Assembly: GCF_007830615.1 (NCBI RefSeq)
Contig: NZ_VLLI01000008.1
Location: 248,001-312,000, forward strand
DNA length: 64,000 nt
Reading direction: 5' to 3'
Origin: Mucilaginibacter frigoritolerans
Lineage (GTDB): Bacteria; Bacteroidota; Bacteroidia; Sphingobacteriales; Sphingobacteriaceae
The position numbers and the translations under genes are program-made. The notes under the pieces were generated by a model, which was given only the letters and a program-made list of their open reading frames with translations, had not been told where the DNA came from and did no database searches. Below, piece by piece: positions 17,602-26,145 of the stretch (the first letter of the stretch is position 1; each line of letters begins with the position of its first letter).

Positions 17602-19647
17602 ATGAAATTAAACCTGATTGCCGGTTTTACCCTGGCATTTATGGCGGTAACCGGTTTTAGCCAGGCGCAGCAAACAGCCCCGGCGCAAACTGCGCCACCA
17701 GCACAAGCAGCTCCGGCTGCGGCACCTGTTGCTCCGACAACAAATTATGATTATCATGAGTTATTCGGCCCTTTGTTTTATAACAAAAACGGCAATGAAT
17801 ACCGTGCAGCAGATGGTGAACCCGGTCCAAAATACTGGCAAAACAGAGCCGATTACCAATTGGCTGCCAAACTGAATGATGTAACCAATGAAATTACCGG
17901 ATCAGAAACATTAACCTATACCAACAACAGCCCGCAAAACCTTGGCTATTTGTGGATGAATTTAGAGCAGAACCTGTTCAAGCTTGATTCAAGAGGTACA
18001 GCTATTGTTCCGCTTGTAGGTAACCCACCTGTAGCAACCAGTCGTAACTGGGGCCGTGGTCAGGATTTTGATGCCGGATATAAAATTAAATCGGTAAAAG
18101 TGATCGGCCTTAAAGGCGCAACTACCGATGTTAAATTTTTAATTAGCGATACCCGTATGCAGATTTACCTGCCGGCAGCAGTAACTGCTAATGGTGGTCA
18201 GGTAAAACTGAAAATTGAATATTCATTTATCTCCCCTAATTACGGATCAGACCGTATGGGTATCCAGGATACCAAAAAAGGAAAGATTTTCCAGGTAGCA
18301 CAATGGTACCCGCGTATGTGCGTGTATGATGATGTTTACGGCTGGAACACTATTCCTTACACTGGTCCTGGTGAGTTTTATTTAGAATATGGTGACTTTG
18401 ATTTGAGCATTACTGCTCCGGCTAACCACATTGTGGTAGCATCAGGCGAGTTACTTAACCCGCAGGAAGTATATACCCCAACCCAGTTAAAACGTTGGGC
18501 TGAGGCCTCTGCAAGCGAAAAAACGGTAATTATCCGTTCGGCTGCTGAGGTTACTGACCCGGCTTCACGTCCGGCAGGAAAAAAAGAATTAACCTGGCAC
18601 TTCAAAATAAAAAATGCTCGTGATGCTTCTTGGGCTTCATCGGCTTCATTCATTGTTGATGCAGCTAAGATGGATCTGCCAAGTGGCAAAAAATCAATCG
18701 CTATATCGGCCTACCCGGTTGAGAGTGATGGTGTGGAAGCCTGGGGACGTTCAACAGAATATGTTAAAAAATCTATCGAATATAACTCAAAACAATGGTA
18801 TGAGTTCCCTTACCCTGCTGCTACAGCCGTTGCCGGTATAGTAGGTGGTATGGAATATCCGGGCATTGTTTTCTGCGGATACAAAGCTAAAAAAGGTAGC
18901 CTATGGGGCGTAAACGACCATGAGTTTGGTCATACCTGGTTCCCGATGATTGTTGGTTCAAACGAGCGTTTATACGGCTGGATGGATGAAGGCTTTAATA
19001 CCTTTATCAATACGCTTTCAACTGCTGATTTTAACAATGGCGAATATGCCCGCAAACCGGGAGATATGCACCGTGCAGGCGCTATGTTTACTGCGCCGGG
19101 TTTGGAGCCAATGATGAGCCAGCCCGCTAACCTTAAAGAAAGAAATACAGGTTTATTGTTATATGCTAAACCAGGCGCCGGCTTAACTTTATTGCGCGAG
19201 CAGATATTGGGCCATGAGCGTTTTGACTTTGCCTTTAGAACTTATATTGCCAAATGGGCATTTAAACACCCAACTCCCGAAGACTTTTTCCGTACCATGG
19301 AAAACGCTGGCGGCGAAAACCTGCAATGGTTTTGGAGAGGCTGGTTCCAACATAACTGGCGTTTGGACGTTGCTGTACGCGATGTTAAATACGTAGACAA
19401 CGATGCTACCAAAGGAGCTTATATTACTATTGATAACCTGGAGAAAATGGCCATGCCGGTTATCCTGGAGATTAAAACCGTTAGCGGGAAAACAGACCGT
19501 GTGAAACTGCCGGTTGAAATTTGGGAGCGTAACAGTACCTGGACATTCAAATACCCATCAACCGAAGAAATTGAGTCTGTTACTTATGACCCTGATAAAG
19601 TATTACCTGATTTTAATCCAGACAATAACGTTTGGAAGAAACAGTAG
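17602..19647 (+). CDS. M1-family zinc aminopeptidase, secreted
   Basis: The 681-residue protein has a signal peptide (about 1-22) and a proline/alanine-rich linker (24-48) before the M1 fold. The zinc site H440-E-F-G-H444 with Glu463 (WMDEGF) 18 residues later is intact. The GAMEN exopeptidase motif is represented by GGMEYPG just before it. Such periplasmic M1 enzymes of Bacteroidota trim peptides for uptake. A clear terminator follows. Confidence 0.92.
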   Translation: MKLNLIAGFTLAFMAVTGFSQAQQTAPAQTAPPAQAAPAAAPVAPTTNYDYHELFGPLFYNKNGNEYRAADGEPGPKYWQNRADYQLAAKLNDVTNEITGSETLTYTNNSPQNLGYLWMNLEQNLFKLDSRGTAIVPLVGNPPVATSRNWGRGQDFDAGYKIKSVKVIGLKGATTDVKFLISDTRMQIYLPAAVTANGGQVKLKIEYSFISPNYGSDRMGIQDTKKGKIFQVAQWYPRMCVYDDVYGWNTIPYTGPGEFYLEYGDFDLSITAPANHIVVASGELLNPQEVYTPTQLKRWAEASASEKTVIIRSAAEVTDPASRPAGKKELTWHFKIKNARDASWASSASFIVDAAKMDLPSGKKSIAISAYPVESDGVEAWGRSTEYVKKSIEYNSKQWYEFPYPAATAVAGIVGGMEYPGIVFCGYKAKKGSLWGVNDHEFGHTWFPMIVGSNERLYGWMDEGFNTFINTLSTADFNNGEYARKPGDMHRAGAMFTAPGLEPMMSQPANLKERNTGLLLYAKPGAGLTLLREQILGHERFDFAFRTYIAKWAFKHPTPEDFFRTMENAGGENLQWFWRGWFQHNWRLDVAVRDVKYVDNDATKGAYITIDNLEKMAMPVILEIKTVSGKTDRVKLPVEIWERNSTWTFKYPSTEEIESVTYDPDKVLPDFNPDNNVWKKQ

Positions 19648-19700
19648 TAATGAGTGGCTGGAGATAGAATTAGCTTAATAACTAATTGATGATTTTTATA

Positions 19701-19735
19701 AACAGGCCTGGCTTTTTTGCCGGGCTTGTTTATTT
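19701..19735 (+). terminator. Intrinsic terminator after the M1 peptidase
   Basis: A 12-pair stem, AACAGGCCTGGC with GCCGGGCTTGTT (two G-U pairs), encloses six T and is followed by TATTTG. Confidence 0.8.
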
Positions 19736-19808
19736 GATGTAAAAATGTTAAAACCAAAACTATTATTGCTTAAATTAGGTTTACCTTTCAACTTAATTAA
19801 TCTTCCAC

Positions 19809-20522
19809 ATGCAAAAACAATACTTTTTGATTTTCCTGATATGCTTAACAGCAGGTTTGGCGAGTGCACAAAAAACTTTAAAGGGTACCGTATCTGAAAA
19901 TGGTACTGCAAATAAACTTACTAATGTTTTTATAAGGGATAACTCCAGTAAACAAACAGCCATAACAGATGACAAGGGAAATTTTGAAATAAAAACAGAA
20001 CCGGGCCACATTATCATCTTTGATTCACCGGGTTATACCTCTGATACCCTTTATGTGGTGGATCTTAAACCAAAAAATATCCAGTTGGAAGTAAAATCCA
20101 TTGCCTTGCGGGAAGTAAGCGTAACCTCATCAAGACAGGGGCAGGCATTTGATCCGCATAAAGAATACCCTGAGGTATATGAAAAAAGCAAGCTTTATGT
20201 ACTGTCGCCCACTACCTGGTTTGGTAAAGAGAACCGCGATGCCCGTAAAATGAAAAAATATTTCAGAACGGAAGCCGAGCAGCGCCATGTTGATGAAGTA
20301 TTTACCCGTACTTACGTGGGCAGCATAGTACCGTTAAAGGGACAGGATCTGGATGATTTTATGACGATGTACCGCCCAAGCTACGAATTTATTAAAGGGA
20401 ATGACAAGCAATCACTGGCGGTTTACATTAACGATAGCTACAAAAAATACCAGGACTTACCACCCGAAAAACGTCATATTGCTAAACTGCCTCCTAGTAA
20501 GGATACTTTGAGTTTGAAATAG
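19809..20522 (+). CDS. Secreted carboxypeptidase-regulatory-like domain protein
   Basis: The 237-residue protein has a signal peptide (1-20, ending ASAQ) followed by a CarboxypepD_reg-like beta-sandwich (about 22-100: LKGTVSENGTANKLTNVFI, TDDKGNFEIKTEPG, SPGYTSDTL). The rest is charged and helical, with no catalytic motif seen. The same beta-sandwich occurs at the start of the receptors at 9171 and 14520, but here no barrel follows. Probably periplasmic or surface; function unknown. Confidence 0.75.
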   Translation: MQKQYFLIFLICLTAGLASAQKTLKGTVSENGTANKLTNVFIRDNSSKQTAITDDKGNFEIKTEPGHIIIFDSPGYTSDTLYVVDLKPKNIQLEVKSIALREVSVTSSRQGQAFDPHKEYPEVYEKSKLYVLSPTTWFGKENRDARKMKKYFRTEAEQRHVDEVFTRTYVGSIVPLKGQDLDDFMTMYRPSYEFIKGNDKQSLAVYINDSYKKYQDLPPEKRHIAKLPPSKDTLSLK

Positions 20523-20589
20523 AATTGCGGGGTGTTATTATCAAACAATAACTGTTTCGTTTTTGTTATAAGTTAAAAATGAAATAGTT

Positions 20590-20712
20590 ATGAAAAAGAA
20601 AATAACCAGTATAGTATTGCTGACCTCATTGTTGGCTATACTCAGTACCAGTTGTGCTCCCCGGCATATTGCCCCACCGCCGCCACCTGCTCCGCCAGCG
20701 CCAGGCAGGTAA
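20590..20712 (+). CDS. Tiny proline-rich lipoprotein (40 residues)
   Basis: ATG at 20590 opens a 40-residue frame with KKK, a hydrophobic core and the lipobox LSTSC (Cys22), then APRHIAPPPPPAPPAPGR. The signal peptide and lipobox leave little doubt that it is a lipoprotein, while the 19-residue mature part is nearly all proline and alanine. Function unknown. Confidence 0.6.
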   Translation: MKKKITSIVLLTSLLAILSTSCAPRHIAPPPPPAPPAPGR

Positions 20713-20713
20713 T

Positions 20714-20770
20714 TAGTATTTCGGATTTCGGAATTTCAATATCGGATGTTATTATTAATTCCGAAATTAT
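20714..20770. repeat. TTCGGATTTC-type repeat between convergent genes
   Basis: TTTCGGATTTCGGAATTTC near 20719 is followed by AATTCCGAAAT near 20758, forming a short inverted pair. Related units fill 6483-6630 and 41204-41320. Confidence 0.5.
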
Positions 20771-22525
20771 TTACAAGGCATCTTTCCAGGTGCTGCTATC
20801 CTTCAGCATCACCTCGCGCAGCAAACGGATCTGCGGCATACCATGGTTCAGCACTTCATCATGAAACTTCTTTAAAGAGAAATTGGCGCCTTCCTGCTTT
20901 TTATAATCATCGCGCAGCTTTAAAATTTCGAGCTTGCCAATGGTATAGAACAGATATCCCGGGTCAAAGGTGCCGCGCAAAGCTTCCTGGTACGATGGCT
21001 TTTCGCCCTGGTACCAGTTATCCATAAAAAATTGTGTACCATCTTTCAGGTTCATGCCCTGGCAATGTGTTTTGATAGATACACACAAACGGCATAAACG
21101 CAATAACGCATCTCCGGTTTGTGCAAGGCGATATTTGGCGGCCAGTACGGTATCACCGTTATGGCCATAACCTTCATCGGCCATCATTTGCTCGCAGTAG
21201 TGCGCCCATCCTTCAATATAGGCATAGCTGCCAAATATTTTTTCAATGCGGGTTGCCCCGGAAGCATTTAAATGTAAAAACTGGGTATAATGGCCCGGAT
21301 AGGCTTCATGTATGGTAATATTATCGGTAGTATAGTAATCAAATTGCGCCAGCCAGTCTTCCTTTTGCTGGGGTGTCCACTTAGGGTCAACGGGTGTAAT
21401 GTAATAGAACGCTTCAGTAGCTTTGGTTTCAAACGGCCCTGGATCATCGTTTGATGCCGTACTGGTTGCCCGGGCATATTGCGGTGTTTCGGTAACCTTT
21501 AAATTAACATTGGCAGGCATGGTTACAATGCTTTTATCCGTAAGGAACTTGCGGATAGCCTCCACATTTTTCTTAGCATCCGGAATCAGGGCTTCGGCCG
21601 TTGGATGATCCTTTTGCAGATCGTGGTAAACATCAATTGGTTTTTTATTAGGGTTGATGGTTTTTGCAGCTGCATTAAACACCGCCTGTTGTTTCTTTAA
21701 TTCGGCCAAACCTATTTCCAGTATCTTTTCGGGCGATAGGGTTACACCCTCGCTGTAAAGCAACATCTTTTTATAACTGGCTTCGCCTATAGCGTATTTG
21801 TTATTGGCCTTTGGCAGCTTCTCTTTTTGCAGCCAGGCAGCATAACCGTTTATGGCATCAACAGCGGTTTTGTTGGCGGCATTAAAGGCCTTCATCAAGG
21901 TGTCGTTTTTAACATCTTTTAAGGCAATCTTTAAATCGTGATTCAAAAAGTCGGCAGTTCCCTGGGCAATTTGAATGGCTGTTTCCACATAAGGCTTAGC
22001 CAGCGTATCTTTTAAATTAGCTTTTGCTGCCGCGAAAACATTGGGGGCATTTTTTTCAATAGCGATGATTGATTTTACCCTATCCTCCAGAGGAGCAAAA
22101 TCACGTTTAATATAAATGCTGATATCAACTGCACCGGCATAGGTCATGGGGTTTCTGTCGTACGTACCCATATCCTCAAAAGTGAAGATCTCATTTTTAA
22201 TAGCGGAGTGTAAGATCCTGAAATCGTAAAACGCTTTAGCACTTAACGAGGTGGTATCTGTAGCGGTAAGCTTTTGATCATAATCTTTTAGGCGACCCAG
22301 TTCTTTTCCTAACGATTCTTTGCTTAAATCGGTCACTTTGCCATCGTATTGGTGATAGCCCAGGGCCACGCCATTTGCTGGTCGCCAGGCCAAGTAGCCG
22401 GTAAGGTAATCATCAGCAAGTTTTTGGAAAGCGGCATCGCCGGATACACTGCTTTGAGCAGGCTTGTGTTCATCGCAGCCCACAAAAAGCAGCGAGGCTA
22501 CTATCAAAAAGGAAAATTTCTTCAT
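20771..22525 (-). CDS. DUF885-family lipoprotein, probable metallopeptidase-like protein
   Basis: The 584-residue protein begins with a lipoprotein signal (MKKFSFLIVASLLFVGC, Cys17). It belongs to the DUF885 family: it has the conserved ITIHEAYPGHYTQ motif, HCEQMMADEGY further on, and the C-terminal DPGYLFYTIGKLEILKLR. HEXXPGH-type motifs suggest a zinc site and the family is widely thought to contain peptidases; activity has not been shown for this protein. It is transcribed toward the small lipoprotein gene. Confidence 0.88.
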   Translation of the reverse strand: MKKFSFLIVASLLFVGCDEHKPAQSSVSGDAAFQKLADDYLTGYLAWRPANGVALGYHQYDGKVTDLSKESLGKELGRLKDYDQKLTATDTTSLSAKAFYDFRILHSAIKNEIFTFEDMGTYDRNPMTYAGAVDISIYIKRDFAPLEDRVKSIIAIEKNAPNVFAAAKANLKDTLAKPYVETAIQIAQGTADFLNHDLKIALKDVKNDTLMKAFNAANKTAVDAINGYAAWLQKEKLPKANNKYAIGEASYKKMLLYSEGVTLSPEKILEIGLAELKKQQAVFNAAAKTINPNKKPIDVYHDLQKDHPTAEALIPDAKKNVEAIRKFLTDKSIVTMPANVNLKVTETPQYARATSTASNDDPGPFETKATEAFYYITPVDPKWTPQQKEDWLAQFDYYTTDNITIHEAYPGHYTQFLHLNASGATRIEKIFGSYAYIEGWAHYCEQMMADEGYGHNGDTVLAAKYRLAQTGDALLRLCRLCVSIKTHCQGMNLKDGTQFFMDNWYQGEKPSYQEALRGTFDPGYLFYTIGKLEILKLRDDYKKQEGANFSLKKFHDEVLNHGMPQIRLLREVMLKDSSTWKDAL

Positions 22526-22838
22526 TGCAAAAGGATATTGGGAAAAACGAATTTATGATTTTATTATTGGATAGGAAATTAATTTAATGTACCGTCCGTC
22601 CGGTTTTAGTACCCCATATACGCTGACAAATGCGGACAAAACAATATGCACATGGTCATGCTGAACTTGTTTCAGCACCCCATTTGCCAAGTATCTTTTT
22701 TAGATATTAAACTCTCCTGACAAACAATTTCCTGCTATACTGTTACTTTGAAACAGTGTTATCTATTTACTTGATCGTCATCCCGGTAAACAATGGCCGT
22801 TATGATGTTCATCCAAACCCATAAAACAATTTATACTG
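22526..22838. other. Intergenic region between divergent DUF885 and SDR genes
   Basis: No gene is seen. It holds one copy of the GTCCGTCC repeat family (22591-22641) and a fragment GTCATGCTGAACTTGTTTCAG near 22666 resembling the start of the repeat at 23708. Promoters for both flanking genes should lie here, but I could not find a convincing TAnnTTTG site. Confidence 0.5.
22591..22641 (+). repeat. GTCCGTCC-family repeat, copy A
   Basis: CCGTCCGTCCGGTTTTAG is followed ~25 bases later by ATGCGGACAAAAC. The same two blocks in the same order occur in copies B, C and D. Confidence 0.65.
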
Positions 22839-23681
22839 ATGAAAAATAAAGTGTGGTTTATTACCGGATGCTCTACCGGTTTTGGCAGGGAACTGTCGCT
22901 CGAAGTTTTAAAAGCAGGCTATAAAGCCGTGGTTACGGCCCGCAAGGTTGAAGACATACAGGATATTGTTGACCAATACCCCGATACCACCCTTGCCCTT
23001 AAGCTGGATGTTACCAAACCCACCGAAGTGGATGATGCCGTTAAACAGGCCCTGAAGCATTTCAGCACTATTGATGTGCTGGTGAACAATGCCGGTATTG
23101 GCTATTTTGGTGCAATAGAAGAAAGTGAAGAAGATGAAGTAAGACGCATGTTTGAGATTAACTTTTGGGGACTTGCAGCCGTTACCAAGGCCGTATTGCC
23201 CACCATGCGTAAACAACGCAGCGGGCATATCCTCAATGTGGCTTCTATTGGCGGACTTGTGGGTTTCCCTGCGGTAGGCTTTTATAATGCTACCAAGTTT
23301 GCAGTTGATGGTTATTCGGATGCTTTATCAAAAGAGGTGGCACCGCTGGGCATTAAGGTAACAGTAATTTGTCCGAGTGGTTTCCGTACCGATTGGGCAG
23401 GCCGGTCGGCCAATAACAGCAAAATAGTGATTGATGATTACAAGGCCACTGCCGAAACCAACAAGAACAACATCCGCGGATACAATGGCAAACAGCCCGG
23501 CGATCCGGAGCGTGCTGCAAAAGCAATTGTAGCAGCTGTAGAGGCCGAACATCCGCCATTGCACCTGCTGCTGGGCAAAGCCGCCCTTAAAGGCGCCCGC
23601 AACAAGCTGGACATACTAAAGAAAGACTTTGACACCTGGGCCAACGTTACCGAAGGCGCCGATTTCCCGGAAGGGGAGTAG
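22839..23681 (+). CDS. Short-chain dehydrogenase/reductase
   Basis: The 280-residue classical SDR has the cofactor motif T9-G-x3-G14-x-G16 (TGCSTGFG), NNAG at 83-86, catalytic Ser136 and the Y149-x3-K153 pair. Lack of an acidic residue after strand 2 with Arg35 nearby (TARK) suggests NADP(H). The long C-terminal part (PLGIKVTVICPSGFRTDW) is typical of SDRs annotated as oxidoreductases of unknown substrate. No operon partner. Confidence 0.92.
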   Translation: MKNKVWFITGCSTGFGRELSLEVLKAGYKAVVTARKVEDIQDIVDQYPDTTLALKLDVTKPTEVDDAVKQALKHFSTIDVLVNNAGIGYFGAIEESEEDEVRRMFEINFWGLAAVTKAVLPTMRKQRSGHILNVASIGGLVGFPAVGFYNATKFAVDGYSDALSKEVAPLGIKVTVICPSGFRTDWAGRSANNSKIVIDDYKATAETNKNNIRGYNGKQPGDPERAAKAIVAAVEAEHPPLHLLLGKAALKGARNKLDILKKDFDTWANVTEGADFPEGE

Positions 23682-23707
23682 GTTTATTGGTATTAACCGC
23701 TTTGCTT

Positions 23708-23805
23708 TTGTCATCCTGAACGGAGTGAAGGATTTTCTTCGTATGATAAGTATATCGCATATTTTCCCAAAGAAGAAGATCCTTCGCATACACTCAGGAT
23801 GACAA
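23708..23805. repeat. Inverted repeat of the GTCATCCTGA type
   Basis: TTGTCATCCTGAACGGAG opens a ~33-base arm at 23708-23740; its partner at 23771-23805 ends CTCAGGATGACAA. The centre is about 30 bases. It is a small non-coding palindromic element; the flanks show no obvious target-site duplication. Confidence 0.7.
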
Positions 23806-23906
23806 TTTTAAATATTTTCTACCCCGCATTAATCCTTTTTAAATTAAATGCATCCAACATACAAACACCCGGTATTCAGGATGTTGACATTTAAAAGTTG
23901 AAGATT

Positions 23907-24023
23907 ATGAAAAGGAAATATTTTGCATTTGCATTGATAATTGCCGCAATGATTTCAGTTACTTCAGGTTGTTATGTTGGATATGGTTATCCTCATCACC
24001 ACCATTATTATCGCGGTTATTAA
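23907..24023 (+). CDS. Tiny histidine/tyrosine-rich lipoprotein (38 residues)
   Basis: ATG at 23907 opens a 38-residue frame: KRK, a hydrophobic stretch, lipobox SVTSGC (Cys22), then a mature part of 16 residues with four consecutive His and six Tyr. A good terminator follows at 24071, supporting a real gene. The His run could bind metal; that is inference. Confidence 0.6.
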   Translation: MKRKYFAFALIIAAMISVTSGCYVGYGYPHHHHYYRGY

Positions 24024-24070
24024 TAAAAGATTTGATGTTTTGATAAAGCAGGTTTAATGTGAGGATGGTA

Positions 24071-24102
24071 AGGGCTCCGGGATTTTTCCGGGGCCCTTTT
24101 TT
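24071..24102 (+). terminator. Intrinsic terminator after the His-rich lipoprotein
   Basis: AGGGCTCCGGGA pairs with TCCGGGGCCCT across a short T loop and is followed by six T. Confidence 0.85.
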
Positions 24103-24112
24103 GACCGCTGAT

Positions 24113-24240
24113 TTCCGTCCATCCGCTTTTTAAGCCGGTGTGTGATAGGAAATAACGGACAAAATTCTTCTCTCGTCATTGAAGCTGGGTTTTGTCCGCT
24201 TTTTCCGTTATGGGTCCGCCCAAAAACCAGACGGACAGAC
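24113..24240 (-). repeat. GTCCGTCC-family repeat, copy B
   Basis: Two inverted halves: TTCCGTCCATCCGC with AACGGACAAAA on the left, and TTTTGTCCGC with ACGGACAGAC on the right. The right half, read on the minus strand, aligns over ~50 bases with the left half of copy C. Confidence 0.7.
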
Positions 24241-24278
24241 AAGTTGATCATCGCACAAAATATTTTCACTGCAAAGTT

Positions 24279-24308
24279 TTGATATTTTAATCCTTTTTGC
24301 TAAATTTG
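24279..24308 (+). promoter_or_regulatory. Consensus promoter without a recognised gene
   Basis: TTG at 24279-24281, a 19-base spacer and TAAATTTG at 24301-24308 match the Bacteroidota consensus as well as the rplC promoter does. No convincing gene lies downstream before the rpsL promoter at 25060. Confidence 0.6.
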
Positions 24309-24648
24309 TTAGTATAGTATCGCACTAGTAAATCAACACATTTTCCGGGTAACACATTGCAAAGCAGTCCTTTACTATTAGGTAGTAAGTGGGTAAGGGT
24401 AGGGTGTTTTTAATTAAAGCGCTTAATTAAATTTTAATTGCAGTGGGAAAAATATTGATTTGCAGTTAATGATGAATAATGGTCAGTTATGATTGGTTTA
24501 ATAAAGCATGCAGTGAAGCGCGATTAAAATGGATTGTTGTGGTTTTGAACCAATTGCCTGATAACCTAATACATTACCGCAATGCTTAACCTGCTTAATG
24601 TTGCATCAGCTATATTACCGGCTTGCGATTATTGATGAATACTTGCCT
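24309..24648 (+). other. Gene-free stretch downstream of the orphan promoter
   Basis: Only frames shorter than 25 codons occur. A hairpin TTACTA/TAGTAA (near 24373-24390) and the near-palindrome TTAATTAAAGCGCTTAATTAA-like sequence near 24410-24431 are visible. It could be a non-coding RNA or a decayed region. Confidence 0.35.
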
Positions 24649-24791
24649 GTCTGTCCGTCCGGTTTTTAGGCTTGGGTAAAATGGACAAAGCGGACAAGCC
24701 AAAGCGTAATCCTTTTCTCAATGGATGATGATCTCATTTGTCCGGATTTTCCGATACTACCCTCTACTTATTTTCGGACGGACGGACAGAC
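24649..24791 (+). repeat. GTCCGTCC-family repeat, copy C (complete, 143 bases)
   Basis: Terminal inverted repeats GTCTGTCCGTCCG at 24649 and its complement ending at 24791 (the right end has one extra GGAC unit). Inner blocks GGACAAAGCGGACAA and TTGTCCGGATTTTCC form a second inverted pair. The structure resembles a miniature inverted-repeat element. Confidence 0.75.
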
Positions 24792-24805
24792 TACTAAACA
24801 CCGCG

Positions 24806-24939
24806 CGTCATTGCGAGGAACGAAGCAATCTCTACGATGGACAATCAAGGGAACAGTATTATCTTTAATGATCTTATCCAACAAACCCTATCTCCATTGA
24901 CTTACTAGCTTATAGATTGCTTCGTTCCTCGCAATGACG
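24806..24939. repeat. CGTCATTGCGAGG inverted repeat, copy 1
   Basis: A 26-base arm beginning CGTCATTGCGAGGAACGAAG (24806-24831) is repeated perfectly inverted at 24914-24939. A second copy is at 28824-28948, sharing also TATCTCCATTGA and AGCTTAT in the centre. Confidence 0.8.
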
Positions 24940-25059
24940 TGGCGGAGAGTTGGCACTGCGGCAACCCAAACACTACCGCTATGATTATCAATACTATGCC
25001 TAAATTGCTATCAGCTGTAAGTCAAAATCTTTCAAATCGAAAAAACTTCACTCAACCTC

Positions 25060-25090
25060 TTGAAAATCAAAAAATAAGTCTGTACCTTTG
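25060..25090 (+). promoter_or_regulatory. Promoter of the rpsL-rpsG-fusA-rpsJ operon
   Basis: TTG at 25060-25062, a 20-base spacer and TACCTTTG at 25083-25090. Start expected near 25096, giving a leader of about 40 bases before rpsL. Confidence 0.8.
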
Positions 25091-25135
25091 CAGTCCTTAA
25101 AATAAGGATAAAACAGTAAATACAAAAAAGGAAAA

Positions 25136-25549
25136 ATGCCTACTATTCAGCAATTAGTTAGAAAAGGTAGAGTAGCTCTGGTTGACAAGAGTAAGTCGCC
25201 AGCGTTGGACAGCTGTCCACAGCGAAGAGGCGTGTGCACCCGTGTGTACACCACTACCCCTAAAAAACCAAACTCAGCAATGCGTAAAGTTGCCCGTGTG
25301 CGCTTAACCAATGGAAAAGAAGTTAACGCTTATATTCCAGGTGAAGGTCACAACTTACAGGAGCACTCTATCGTTTTGATCCGTGGAGGACGTGTTAAGG
25401 ATTTACCAGGTGTACGTTACCACATCATCCGTGGTGCATTAGATACATCAGGTGTAGCCGGCCGTAACCAACGCCGTTCAAAATATGGTACTAAACGCCC
25501 TAAACCGGGTCAAGTAGCCGCAGCGCCAACAAAAGGTAAAAAGAAATAA
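25136..25549 (+). CDS. rpsL: 30S ribosomal protein S12
   Basis: The 137-residue protein carries the S12 signature [12 protein letters not shown] and [13 protein letters not shown], which line the decoding centre. The lysines at which streptomycin-resistance changes usually occur (PKKP and GRVKD) are wild type. It has the usual C-terminal basic extension ending in KGKKK. First gene of the str operon, followed by rpsG after 19 bases. Confidence 0.98.
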   Translation: MPTIQQLVRKGRVALVDKSKSPALDSCPQRRGVCTRVYTTTPKKPNSAMRKVARVRLTNGKEVNAYIPGEGHNLQEHSIVLIRGGRVKDLPGVRYHIIRGALDTSGVAGRNQRRSKYGTKRPKPGQVAAAPTKGKKK

Positions 25550-25552
25550 TTA

Positions 25553-25558
25553 AGGAGG
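25553..25558 (+). promoter_or_regulatory. Strong Shine-Dalgarno sequence before rpsG
   Basis: AGGAGG ends 10 bases before the rpsG ATG at 25569. Strong Shine-Dalgarno sequences are unusual in Bacteroidota, where most genes lack them. An identical site with identical spacing precedes rplF. Confidence 0.7.
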
Positions 25559-25568
25559 ATAGATAGCA

Positions 25569-26036
25569 ATGAGAAAGTCAAAACCAAAAAAAAGAATCCT
25601 TCTTCCTGATCCAAAATTCAATGATATTTTGGTAACCAGGTTTGTAAACAATATGATGTATGATGGTAAAAAATCAACCGCATACGCTATATTTTATAAC
25701 GCCGTTGAAATTGTTGAAAAGAAAACCAACGAAAACGGTTTAGATACCTGGAAAAAAGCGTTGAACAATGTAATGCCAGCTGTTGAAGTAAAAAGCCGTC
25801 GTGTAGGTGGTGCAAACTTCCAGGTGCCTACAGAGGTTCGTCCTGAGCGTAAAGTAGCTTTAGGTATGAAATGGTTAATCAGCTATGCCCGTCGTCGTGG
25901 AGAAAAAACCATGATGGAGAAATTGGCAGGTGAAATTATTTCAGCAGCTAAAGGTGAAGGTGCAGCAGTGAAGAAGAAAGAAGATACGCACAAAATGGCT
26001 GAAGCTAACAAAGCGTTCTCACATTTCCGTTTCTAA
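25569..26036 (+). CDS. rpsG: 30S ribosomal protein S7
   Basis: This 155-residue S7 organises the 3' major domain of 16S rRNA. It shows [27 protein letters not shown] and the C-terminal [12 protein letters not shown] block. Length and start are standard. It has a rare AGGAGG site before the start, which may serve translational control. Confidence 0.98.
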   Translation: MRKSKPKKRILLPDPKFNDILVTRFVNNMMYDGKKSTAYAIFYNAVEIVEKKTNENGLDTWKKALNNVMPAVEVKSRRVGGANFQVPTEVRPERKVALGMKWLISYARRRGEKTMMEKLAGEIISAAKGEGAAVKKKEDTHKMAEANKAFSHFRF

Positions 26037-26043
26037 GAAAATT

Positions 26044-26111
26044 AGATTACACCGATTTAATAATACGATTACACCGATTATCTATGTTTACACGTTATAA
26101 TCGGTGTAGTC
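26044..26111. repeat. GATTACACCGATT repeat between rpsG and fusA
   Basis: GATTACACCGATT occurs at 26045 and 26067 as a direct repeat; the second unit pairs with ATAATCGGTGTAGTC at 26097-26111 (one mismatch). It would form a hairpin inside the operon transcript. Confidence 0.65.
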
Positions 26112-26145
26112 ATTAAATAATCAGAGCAATCAAAAAAAAGATAAG

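Noticed and set aside
20771..22525. Plus-strand frames opposite the DUF885 gene
   Set aside because: Short and without motifs; the minus-strand gene accounts for the coding signal.
23328..23644. Minus-strand frames opposite the SDR gene
   Set aside because: They lie wholly within a well-supported SDR and have no family motif.
24577..24680. 23-residue frame MLHQLYYRLAIIDEYL... running into repeat copy C
   Set aside because: It ends inside a non-coding repeat, has no initiation signal and no motif.
24113..24939. CRISPR array
   Set aside because: The repeats are inverted, of different families and unevenly spaced; there are no uniform direct repeats with spacers and no cas genes.
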